A stretch of DNA of 12,317 nt from O2-02-FULL-42-9 sp038043025 (lineage in GTDB: Bacteria > Pseudomonadota > Gammaproteobacteria > UBA12402): the NCBI GenBank assembly GCA_038043025.1, contig JBBTCW010000051.1, positions 1 to 12,317 on the forward strand, in the 5' to 3' direction. The notes below the pieces were generated by a model. It was given only the letters and a program-made list of their open reading frames with translations, was not told the DNA's origin and ran no database searches. Each line of letters begins with the position of its first letter. Within the stretch, counting starts at the first letter, position 1. The position numbers were made by a program, and so were the translations under genes. This document shows positions 6,030 to 12,317 of this stretch, one piece after another.

Positions 6030-7502
6030 TTAGGGTCTATTTATCAGTTTACGTATGGACGGTAACAAATCCGTCGCAATCATTCCACGCTCGCCGTCGC
6101 GGCTTGCCAAATCACCCGCCTTTGCATGTAATCCGACGCCGGCCATCGCCGCTTGTGGCAATGTTAACGCCTGCGTAACCAGTCCCGCTATAATACCCGA
6201 CAACAAATCACCCATGCCTCCACTGGCCATGCCCGGATTGCCGAGCGTACAAACATACAACTCGTTTGGATTGCAACAAATAATTGTACCCGCCCCTTTT
6301 AACACGGAAATACCACCAAATTTTTTTTGAATATCGTTCGCCGCTTTAAAACGATCGGATTGTATCGTTGCAACATCGGTTTGTAATAATCGCGCGGCTT
6401 CGCCTGGATGCGGCGTTAAAATCCAGTTAGACCGATGCTGAGGATTTTTCGCCAACAAATTTAATGCGTCAGCATCAACAATCACAGGTAAATCCGTTGA
6501 CAACACCGCCGTCAATAATGATTGCGCCCATGGCGACTGGCCAAGTCCCGAGCCAATCACAACAACACTGACACGCTCTAATAAAGCGCTCAAATCTTCT
6601 GCTTGCTCGACACCATAGCTCATTAATTCAGGACGAAAAACATTCATCAACACAGCATGCTCAGGCCGCGTCGCCAACGTCACCAATCCCGCCCCTGAAC
6701 GCAACGCACCTAAAGCGGCTAAGCGCAATGCCCCTGTCATACCATGATCACCACCCATGACCAGCGCGTGACCAAAATTTCCTTTATGCGCATAACGAGG
6801 ACGAGGCTGTAATGCGCGCAAGGGTTGTTCCCATTTTAACATCTGCGCAGTCGGTTGCACCTCCGCTATAATCTCGGCAGACAAATTTAAATGATGACAA
6901 ACTAACTCGCCAACATAATCCATCGCTTCGCCCGTAACTAAACCACGCTTAATTCCAATAAAAGTTATTGTGCTGTTTGCACGCACGGCACTGCCTTTTA
7001 CCATACCAGTATCTGATTGAATGCCTGAAGGCACATCGATTGCTAATATCTTCTGACCATACTGATTGATATATTGTATTGCTTGCGACACCGGTTCCCT
7101 CACCTCACCGGACAAACCAATACCCAGCAATGCATCCACAAATATATCTGCATCGATATTTTCATCGAAAGAAAATGACCGAATGTCGACACCGGCTCCT
7201 TGGCATTGACGCATGGCATTTTTGGCCTCGCCTGTTAGATGTAGAAGATCGCCAAGATAACGCACATGAACACTTAACCCTTGCTCATGGGCAATTTGCG
7301 CTAACATAAATCCATCACCGCCGTTATTCCCCGTGCCACAAAAAACGACCACCGAGCGCGCTTGTGGCCAACGTTCTCGCAACCAATCATACGATGCACG
7401 CCCGGCCGACTGCATTAATGTTTCCGCAGATATGCCCGCATGAATCGCCAATTGTTCAAGTTGCCGAATTTCTGCAGTGGTATATAAAGAATGATTGCGC
7501 AT
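6030..7502 (-). CDS. nnr: Bifunctional NAD(P)H-hydrate repair enzyme (epimerase + ADP-dependent dehydratase)
   Basis: The protein repairs hydrated NADH and NADPH. The N-terminal YjeF_N domain (about 1-215) epimerises R- and S-NAD(P)HX, and the C-terminal carbohydrate-kinase-like domain (about 230-490) dehydrates the S form. Visible motifs are GTGNNGGDG (56-64), DALLGIGL (123-130) and DVPSGI (156-161) for the epimerase. For the dehydratase I see KGNFGHALVMGG (240-251), TPHPGEAARLL (363-373), LKGAGT (401-406) and GNPGMASGGMGD (421-432), the conserved nucleotide-binding glycine-rich loop. At 490 residues it is about the usual length. The ATG at 7502 has AAAAGG upstream. It is the first gene of the minus-strand block and is divergent from queG across 64 bases. 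Confidence 0.96.
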   Translation of the reverse strand: MRNHSLYTTAEIRQLEQLAIHAGISAETLMQSAGRASYDWLRERWPQARSVVVFCGTGNNGGDGFMLAQIAHEQGLSVHVRYLGDLLHLTGEAKNAMRQCQGAGVDIRSFSFDENIDADIFVDALLGIGLSGEVREPVSQAIQYINQYGQKILAIDVPSGIQSDTGMVKGSAVRANSTITFIGIKRGLVTGEAMDYVGELVCHHLNLSAEIIAEVQPTAQMLKWEQPLRALQPRPRYAHKGNFGHALVMGGDHGMTGALRLAALGALRSGAGLVTLATRPEHAVLMNVFRPELMSYGVEQAEDLSALLERVSVVVIGSGLGQSPWAQSLLTAVLSTDLPVIVDADALNLLAKNPQHRSNWILTPHPGEAARLLQTDVATIQSDRFKAANDIQKKFGGISVLKGAGTIICCNPNELYVCTLGNPGMASGGMGDLLSGIIAGLVTQALTLPQAAMAGVGLHAKAGDLASRDGERGMIATDLLPSIRKLINRP

Positions 7503-7566
7503 ATTTTAGCCTTTTCCATTGATTCACAATGCCCACTATTGTAACGTAAGGAACAGAGGTTACAAC
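7503..7566. promoter_or_regulatory. Divergent spacer between nnr and queG
   Basis: Both genes start at the edges of this 64-base spacer, so promoters for both must lie here or within the opposite gene. Shine-Dalgarno sequences are clear on each side: AGAGG at 7555-7559 for queG (seven bases before its ATG) and AAAAGG on the minus strand for nnr. I do not see a pair of -35/-10 boxes good enough to call. Confidence 0.45.
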
Positions 7567-8682
7567 ATGTCCCGATCAGATATCAAAACACTCACTGCCG
7601 ATATAAAAAATTATGCCAAAACGCTCGGATTTGTACGCACAGGCATCGCTCAACCACAAATAACGCATTACACAAGGGAGGTACAACGCTGGTTGCAACA
7701 AGGTTATGCCGCTGACATGTCTTATATGCATAAACATCTTGAAAAACGTTTAGATCCCTCGAATCTTTTACCCAACACGAAAAGCATTATTTGCGCCGCC
7801 TTCCCTTATGCTGAAAATATTTCAGATTCCACCATCATTGCAAATTATGCGCGCGGGAAAGATTACCATATTATCGTACGCGAACGACTAAAACAGTTAG
7901 CTGAATATATTAAAAAACAAACTGATCTATTAACATATACAATATTTGTAGACACCGCGCCCGTTTTAGAAAAATCATTAGCGCAACGGGCGGGGCTTGG
8001 CTGGATTGGAAAAAACACATTAATTACACATAAAAACACGGGTTCTTTCGTCGTATTAGGCGAAATTTTTATAGACGTCGAATTACTGGCTGACACGCCG
8101 GCAAGAAATGATTGTGGCGATTGCACAAAATGTTTAGACGCCTGCCCAACGAACGCGCTTGTTTCTGACAATCAACTCGATGCACGACGTTGCATTTCGT
8201 ATTTAACTATTGAACATCGCGGATCAATTCCAATCGAATTAAGAACGAAAATCGGCCAACGTGTTTTTGGTTGTGATGCATGCCAAACCATTTGCCCTTG
8301 GAACATAAAAATTTCAACGATAACCGCCGGAGTGTTTTCTCCAAAACAAGAATTTACAACCCCCCATTTAGTCACATTGTTTTTGTGGGATGAAAAAACA
8401 TTTAAAGAAAAAACCCGCGACTCTGCCATCCAACGTCTTGGACATGAATGCTGGCTTCGCAATATTGCCATCGCATTAGGCAATTCACTGCATAACATGA
8501 AGATTTCCACACACCGTGCCTGTCCCGAGCTTAGCGATGGAGCCACGGGAACCACGGAGATTTTTGCCCAAGAAATTATAGATGCCCTCACGCAACGACT
8601 CAATCATCCATCTGGGCTCGTGCGCGAACATGTGATTTGGGCTTTATCACACAAAACGAGCAAATATCCTACAAAAATTTAA
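7567..8682 (+). CDS. queG: Epoxyqueuosine reductase
   Basis: QueG is a cobalamin- and iron-sulfur-dependent enzyme that reduces epoxyqueuosine to queuosine at the tRNA wobble position. The 371-residue product has FVDTAPV with the conserved Asp129, the RAGLGWIGKN segment (141-150), a first ferredoxin-type cluster (Cys183, 186, 189, 193) and a second (Cys209, 236, 239, 243, ending CPWN). A short HEAT-like C-terminus includes LVREHVIWAL (351-360). The ATG at 7567 has AGAGG seven bases upstream; an earlier in-frame ATG at 7519 lacks this and precedes the homology. Residues about 314-332 look like an in-frame 19-codon insertion between ALGN and the following helix, encoded by a palindromic 57-base element listed separately. 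The stop codon TAA (8680-8682) lies inside the leader of repeat array D, so the last codons (YPTKI) are also repeat sequence. Both changes are at the C-terminus, away from the catalytic core. Confidence 0.95.
   Translation: MSRSDIKTLTADIKNYAKTLGFVRTGIAQPQITHYTREVQRWLQQGYAADMSYMHKHLEKRLDPSNLLPNTKSIICAAFPYAENISDSTIIANYARGKDYHIIVRERLKQLAEYIKKQTDLLTYTIFVDTAPVLEKSLAQRAGLGWIGKNTLITHKNTGSFVVLGEIFIDVELLADTPARNDCGDCTKCLDACPTNALVSDNQLDARRCISYLTIEHRGSIPIELRTKIGQRVFGCDACQTICPWNIKISTITAGVFSPKQEFTTPHLVTLFLWDEKTFKEKTRDSAIQRLGHECWLRNIAIALGNSLHNMKISTHRACPELSDGATGTTEIFAQEIIDALTQRLNHPSGLVREHVIWALSHKTSKYPTKI
8501..8557. repeat. 57-base in-frame palindromic insert within queG
   Basis: The six bases AGATTT occur at 8501-8506 and 8558-8563, exactly 57 bases (19 codons) apart, like a target duplication. 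Between them is a compound palindrome: CCGTG (8514-8518) with CACGG (8553-8557), and TCCCG (8523-8527) with CGGGA (8546-8550). Removing 57 bases gives HNMKIFAQEIIDAL, which fits the usual short QueG linker after ALGN better than the present sequence. It resembles in principle the Rickettsia palindromic elements that sit in-frame in genes. Insertion is inferred; no empty copy is visible here. Confidence 0.65.
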
Positions 8683-8800
8683 TCCTTGCAGCTCTGAGCT
8701 GCGCATACATAGTCACAGTGCGCATCTTATGCCACCCATTTCTCGCAGCTCTGAGCTGCTGGAAGGCACTCATAGCCTGGATTTTATCAGCTCTGAGCTA
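8668..8800 (+). repeat. REP-like array D (leader and 3 heads) after queG
   Basis: The leader (8668-8685) holds the queG stop. Heads lie at 8689-8701, 8746-8758 and 8788-8800 (last base A instead of G). The first spacing is 57 and the second 42. Interiors carry TAGTCACAGT and CACTCATAGC, matching the core seen in the other arrays. The remaining bases 8801-8862 are AT-rich and lead to AAAGGG before the permease start, so the promoter of the transport operon most likely lies here or in the array. Confidence 0.9.
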
Positions 8801-8862
8801 AAGACTGGATAATATACCAATAACAAGCTATCTTATTTATTATAAATTAAAGGGTCTAGCTC

Positions 8863-9984
8863 ATGGAAGAGCAAAAATTAATCAGCGCGGAAACGGAGTA
8901 TGATGCGAACGGCAATCTTACGATTACCATCGCAGGTCGTCTCGATTATGAAACGGTTCCTGTCATCTGGAAACAATGCTTCACCTCGCTTAAAACAACC
9001 ACGCATCAAGTGACGTTAAATGCAGAGAAAATCGATTACTGCGATAGCGCCGGTTTTGCCTTTCTGGATATCTTGCGTGAAAAATATAAAAACAATTTCA
9101 AATTAAAAAATCTATCCCCGTCATTACAGCAACTACGGCAAGCACTACGCAACCAAATTAATTGCGGTGAACCGCATATGCGGCAAATCACGAAAATACC
9201 GCTCACCAATATAAAAATCTTCATCGTCCATTTTCAAAAAAATATTTATGACAGCATTACTTTCTTAGGAATTGTTGCCTATCAAAGCATGCAGAGTCTC
9301 AAAAATTTAAAAAGATTGCGTTGGAAAGATTTTGGCACGGCGCTTGAAGATGTTGGTCCAAAAGCATTGCCCATTATTGTTTTATGCGGTTTATTAATCG
9401 GCATCATTTCCACCTTTCAATCTGCCGCACCCATGGGGCGCTTTGGCGCACAAATTTACATTATTAATTTAGTCGGTTTAGGTCTTGTGCGAGAAATGGG
9501 ACCGCTGATCACAGCTATATTACTCGCAGGTCGAACCGCATCGTCATTCGCAGCAGAAATCGGCACAATGAAAATCAATCAAGAAATCGATGCGCTCATG
9601 ACCATGGGTTTATCACCCGTAAAATTTTTAGCCATTCCGCGCATTTTAGCAACGGCCATCATGACGCCAATACTCAATGTTTTCCTTATTCTATCGGGCT
9701 TAGTCGGCTGCGCGTTTGTCATGAAATCGTTGGGATTTAATTATCACATTTATCTGCATCAACTCGAGGTTGCATTGCGCTTAAAAGACTTTATCGGCGG
9801 CACGGTCAAAGCATTTGCCTTTGGTCTCGTCATTGCCAGCATTGGCTGTATGCGGGGATTAAAAACAAAAATTGGTCCGAGCGCTGTCGGTTATTCCACA
9901 ACACAAGCAGTCGTCAGCAGCCTTATCATGATTATTATCGTCGATGGCATTTTTGCTTACATCTACTACACCCTGGGAATATAA
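8863..9984 (+). CDS. Lipid ABC transporter permease with N-terminal STAS domain (MlaB-MlaE-like)
   Basis: This is the inner-membrane permease of an MCE/Mla-type system that moves phospholipids between inner and outer membranes. The first 100 or so residues form a STAS domain (NLTITIAGRLDYETV, and the phosphorylatable-serine-type motif DYCDSAGFAFL with Ser62). The MlaE permease domain spans about 150-373. It has about five hydrophobic segments and the family signature EIGTMKINQEIDAL (232-245). In Enterobacterales the STAS role is played by a separate protein, MlaB, so here the two are fused, a known arrangement in other bacteria. The total of 373 residues is normal for fused forms. The ATG at 8863 follows AAAGGG. 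It is the first gene of a four-gene operon with 1 base, 15 bases and a 4-base overlap between genes. I leave the symbol empty because mlaE and other MCE permeases cannot be told apart by eye. Confidence 0.92.
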   Translation: MEEQKLISAETEYDANGNLTITIAGRLDYETVPVIWKQCFTSLKTTTHQVTLNAEKIDYCDSAGFAFLDILREKYKNNFKLKNLSPSLQQLRQALRNQINCGEPHMRQITKIPLTNIKIFIVHFQKNIYDSITFLGIVAYQSMQSLKNLKRLRWKDFGTALEDVGPKALPIIVLCGLLIGIISTFQSAAPMGRFGAQIYIINLVGLGLVREMGPLITAILLAGRTASSFAAEIGTMKINQEIDALMTMGLSPVKFLAIPRILATAIMTPILNVFLILSGLVGCAFVMKSLGFNYHIYLHQLEVALRLKDFIGGTVKAFAFGLVIASIGCMRGLKTKIGPSAVGYSTTQAVVSSLIMIIIVDGIFAYIYYTLGI

Positions 9985-9985
9985 A

Positions 9986-10729
9986 ATGCCAACAGACGCC
10001 ATCATTCGAGTACGACATTTATCAGTACAATATGATAGCCTGCTGGTATTACACGATATTAGTTTCGATGTATACCCAGGTGAAATCTTCATGGTCGTCG
10101 GCGGTTCGGGTATTGGCAAAACAACATTGCTCAATCATATGATTGGCTTGCTTCCTCCCGCGGATGGGCATGTTTTTATTGCGGATGATGATATCATTAC
10201 CGCAAACGATATTGAGCGCGCGCGAATTCTTAAAAAAATTGGCGTTATGTATCAAAATGGCGCTCTATTTGGATCCTTGAATTTATTGGAAAATGTTTCG
10301 TTACCGCTTGAAGAACTCACCGAACTACCGTCACAAGCGATCCAACGAATCGCGCGCAGCAAATTGGAAATGGTTGGACTGTCTGATTTCTGTGATTATA
10401 TGCCCGCAGAAATCAGTGGCGGTATGCGAAAACGCGCCGCCATTGCGCGCGCGATGGTGTTGGATCCGAATATACTGTTTTTAGACGAGCCTTCTTCTGG
10501 ATTAGATCCAATTACATCGGCACAGTTAGACCTATTAATACAGAATTTATCCAAAATGCTCGGCATCACATTTTTTATCGTATCACATGATTTATCCAGC
10601 ATTAACGCTATCGCAGATCGCGTCATCATGTTGCATGAAGGCAAAATTATTGTGCAGGGCAAACCCGAGACATTGCTGCAAGACTGTGATAGCGTATTAG
10701 TAAGGAAGTTTTTTAAACGAGAAGCGTAG
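9986..10729 (+). CDS. Lipid transporter ABC ATPase (MlaF-like)
   Basis: The cytoplasmic ATPase that powers the permease encoded immediately upstream. The 247-residue product has Walker A GGSGIGKTT (39-47), Q-loop Gln90 in YQNGALFGSLN, ABC signature ISGGMRKRAAIARAM (143-157), Walker B ILFLDEPSSGLDP (163-175) and H-loop His201 in VSHD. The short QNGALFGSL and SGGMRKR sequences are characteristic of MlaF-type ATPases. I chose ATG at 9986, one base after the permease stop, with GGGA seven bases upstream. An earlier in-frame ATG at 9944 lies inside the permease gene and would add 14 residues without homology. The pairing suggests translational coupling. Confidence 0.94.
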   Translation: MPTDAIIRVRHLSVQYDSLLVLHDISFDVYPGEIFMVVGGSGIGKTTLLNHMIGLLPPADGHVFIADDDIITANDIERARILKKIGVMYQNGALFGSLNLLENVSLPLEELTELPSQAIQRIARSKLEMVGLSDFCDYMPAEISGGMRKRAAIARAMVLDPNILFLDEPSSGLDPITSAQLDLLIQNLSKMLGITFFIVSHDLSSINAIADRVIMLHEGKIIVQGKPETLLQDCDSVLVRKFFKREA

Positions 10730-10744
10730 ATTTCAGGGATAGAT

Positions 10745-11539
10745 ATGACAACACCCAGCAGACAAACTAACTATTTCAGTATTGGTTTATTTATTTTAGT
10801 CGGCATTGCGTTGATTATTTCCGCTATTCTATTGTTAAATAACCAAAAGCTATTTTCCAAAACCACCTATATCGAAACTTATTTTAATGAATCTGTGCAA
10901 GGCTTATCGACCGGTTCCCCGGTAAAATATCGCGGGTTAGACATCGGTTATGTCAAAAACATCGCCTTTGTCAATGAAGTTTATCCCCATAAAATGCTAT
11001 TAACCCCACCCTATAATCGGTATATCTATGTCAAGATGGCCATCACATCGAGTTTTTTAACAAGACCCGCCCGCAAACTCAAGGAACCTTTCGCAACAGA
11101 AGAAATCAATAAAGGCTTGCGCGTCAAACTCGCACAACAAGGCTTGACGGGCAATGCCTATTTAGAATTAAATTATGTAGATCCAAAAGCAAACGCACCC
11201 TTGCCCATTATTTGGGAGCCAGCACATTATTATATCCCCTCCAGCAAAAGCACCTTAACGCACTTGACAGAAAGCACGCAAAGTATTTTAGATGAATTAA
11301 AAGATGTAAAATTTAGCAGCGCTTTCGCTCATTTTGAAGAACTGACACAAACCACCAATCAAGTGATGAAAAAAACGGATCAATTGCTCTCTCGCTCGCA
11401 AAAAAAGATTGCATATATCGTCGACAATTTGGAAAATATTTCACATAATATGTCTTTATTAACTGAGCAAGCAAAAGGTTATCCATCACAAATGATGTTT
11501 GGAAATCCGCCACCGAAATTTAATCCAAATAAACTATGA
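10745..11539 (+). CDS. MCE-family periplasmic lipid-binding protein (MlaD-like)
   Basis: An inner-membrane-anchored MCE protein thought to form a hexameric ring on the permease and to carry lipid across the periplasm. The 264-residue product has one N-terminal membrane segment (about 11-32, FSIGLFILVGIALIISAILL) and one MCE domain from about 41 with VQGLSTGSPVKYRGLDIGYVKNI (51-73). KGLRVKLAQQGLTGNAYLELNYV (about 120-142) follows. A helical, probably coiled-coil tail (about 175-245) precedes a proline- and asparagine-rich end. It is longer than E. coli MlaD, whose tail is short, and resembles the MCE proteins found with PqiC-like lipoproteins. GGGA precedes the ATG at 10745. Its stop overlaps the next start by ATGA. 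Confidence 0.92.
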   Translation: MTTPSRQTNYFSIGLFILVGIALIISAILLLNNQKLFSKTTYIETYFNESVQGLSTGSPVKYRGLDIGYVKNIAFVNEVYPHKMLLTPPYNRYIYVKMAITSSFLTRPARKLKEPFATEEINKGLRVKLAQQGLTGNAYLELNYVDPKANAPLPIIWEPAHYYIPSSKSTLTHLTESTQSILDELKDVKFSSAFAHFEELTQTTNQVMKKTDQLLSRSQKKIAYIVDNLENISHNMSLLTEQAKGYPSQMMFGNPPPKFNPNKL

Positions 11540-12153
11540 AAAAACGATTAGCGACATTACTGTTTTTGGCGCTCACTTGCGCACTATTAGCGGGGTGTTT
11601 AAATGCAAAATATGCTGCTCGAACGCAATATGCATTTGAAGTCAACCAATCCGTGCGAGCGCCCTTAGCAACAAACACTAATATATTAGAGGTAACATCG
11701 GTTAACATCGAGCCAAAATTTTCGGGCATCAGTTTTATTTATCGATTAAGCACTGTCAATTATACCAACGATTTTTATAACGTATTTATAACGCCGCCCG
11801 CCGCAGAATTACGACATGTTTTTGCGAATTATTTTGATCGCACGGGATTATTTCAGCATGTCATCGACGCACAAAGCCTTGCACAACCTAATTATATATT
11901 GGTAACAAAAGTTTTAGAGCTCTATGCCGATTATCGCAATAAAGCACAACCCACCGCTGTCATGACTATTCAATTTATATTAATGAAACCCATCGCGCAT
12001 AAAAATCCCGAGATTTTAATCCATAAAACTTTCCATGAAGCGATTCCATTAAAGAATAAAGATAGCGAAAGTCTCATGCATGCTTGGAACGTAGGATTAA
12101 CAAAAATTTTACACCAACTCACTGTTCAATTTAGAATTATTCTTAATACTTAA
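11536..12153 (+). CDS. ABC-type transport auxiliary lipoprotein (PqiC-like)
   Basis: This is probably an outer-membrane lipoprotein partner of the MCE system. The 205-residue product begins with a lipoprotein signal peptide and lipobox LLAGC (Cys21). It then shows the pattern of the ABC_trans_aux/PqiC family, for example FYNVFITPPAAELRHVFANYFDRTGLFQHV (about 81-110), where a short 'PP' segment is followed by a helix and a 'sGLF..V' turn. The start overlaps the MCE gene's stop (ATGA, 11536-11539), indicating translational coupling. The function in lipid transport is inferred from family and operon. Sequence similarity in this family is low, so the family call rests mostly on pattern and context. 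Confidence 0.82.
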   Translation: MKKRLATLLFLALTCALLAGCLNAKYAARTQYAFEVNQSVRAPLATNTNILEVTSVNIEPKFSGISFIYRLSTVNYTNDFYNVFITPPAAELRHVFANYFDRTGLFQHVIDAQSLAQPNYILVTKVLELYADYRNKAQPTAVMTIQFILMKPIAHKNPEILIHKTFHEAIPLKNKDSESLMHAWNVGLTKILHQLTVQFRIILNT

Positions 12154-12173
12154 TCCCATAGCGCTACCCTAAA

Positions 12174-12193
12174 ATGTAAGCCATACCTTACAT
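12174..12193 (+). terminator. Weak hairpin after the lipoprotein gene
   Basis: ATGTAAG (12174-12180) pairs with CTTACAT (12187-12193) around a six-base loop, 21 bases after the stop. The stem is AT-rich and no T-run follows, so termination is uncertain. Its right arm overlaps the leader of repeat array E. Confidence 0.3.
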
Positions 12194-12276
12194 CGTGTAA
12201 TCCATGCAGCTCTGAGCTGCTGGAAGACAGACGCAGCAAGTGTTGTATCATACCTGTTTTGTCCAGCTCTGAGCTG
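12187..12276 (+). repeat. REP-like array E (leader and 2 heads)
   Basis: A diverged leader (12187-12203, CTTAC...TAATCC) is followed after three bases by head 12207-12219, and a second head lies at 12264-12276, exactly 57 bases on. The interior carries CAGACGCAGC at the place of the core seen elsewhere. The remaining 41 bases of the window show nothing I can name. Confidence 0.88.
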
Positions 12277-12317
12277 GGCTGGTGAAAACTCTTTCATGTA
12301 ATCGATAACAATTGATT

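Noticed and set aside
9944..9985. Longer ATPase start overlapping the permease gene
   Set aside because: The extra 14 residues do not belong to the ABC fold, and ATG at 9986 has a good ribosome site.

Overview
The window comes from a gammaproteobacterium of moderate to low GC. The block nnr–tsaE–amidase–mutL–miaA, with queG divergent at its head, is the conserved gammaproteobacterial order also found in Enterobacterales (queG-nnr-tsaE-amiB-mutL-miaA-hfq). The lipid-transport operon on the right (STAS-permease, ATPase, MCE protein, auxiliary lipoprotein) and the heavy load of small palindromic repeats suggest a lineage outside Enterobacterales. A Legionellales/Coxiella-like origin is a guess from general look only.

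Layout. Positions 1-390 hold no convincing gene, only nested repeats. miaA (391-1320, -) is followed by a REP-associated tyrosine transposase gene, RAYT (1439-2053, +), inserted between miaA and mutL with palindromic repeats on both sides. mutL (2254-4017, -), a repeat array with a 100-base assembly gap (4039-4314), an AMIN/Amidase_3 cell-wall amidase (4339-5547, -), tsaE (5562-6011, -) and the bifunctional nnr gene (6030-7502, -) continue the minus-strand block. queG (7567-8682, +) is divergent from nnr. After another repeat array comes a tight plus-strand operon for Mla/MCE-type phospholipid transport: STAS-MlaE permease, MlaF-like ATPase, MCE protein and a PqiC-like lipoprotein (8863-12153). 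A last repeat pair closes the window.

How the genes work together. miaA, tsaE and queG all serve modification of tRNA anticodon-loop nucleotides (i6A37, t6A37, queuosine-34). mutL serves mismatch repair, nnr repairs damaged NAD(P)H, and the amidase splits septal peptidoglycan. The right-hand operon would encode an inner-membrane ABC lipid transporter with a periplasmic MCE ring and an outer-membrane lipoprotein partner.

The most notable content is a repeat family that threads all intergenic regions. Its head is the 13-base near-palindrome CAGCTCTGAGCTG, recurring about 17 times. It has a strongly preferred head-to-head period of exactly 57 bases, a conserved inner core near TAGTCACAGC, and at four loci an 18-base AT-rich leader (consensus CTTACAAAAWTTTAATCC) exactly 3 bases before the first head. 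The only transposase-like gene in the window, the RAYT, lies inside the family, so it is the obvious candidate partner. Several genes (miaA, RAYT, queG) end inside repeat sequence, the amidase stops a few residues into what looks like a LysM domain next to an array, and queG carries a separate 57-base in-frame palindromic insert flanked by a 6-base direct repeat.
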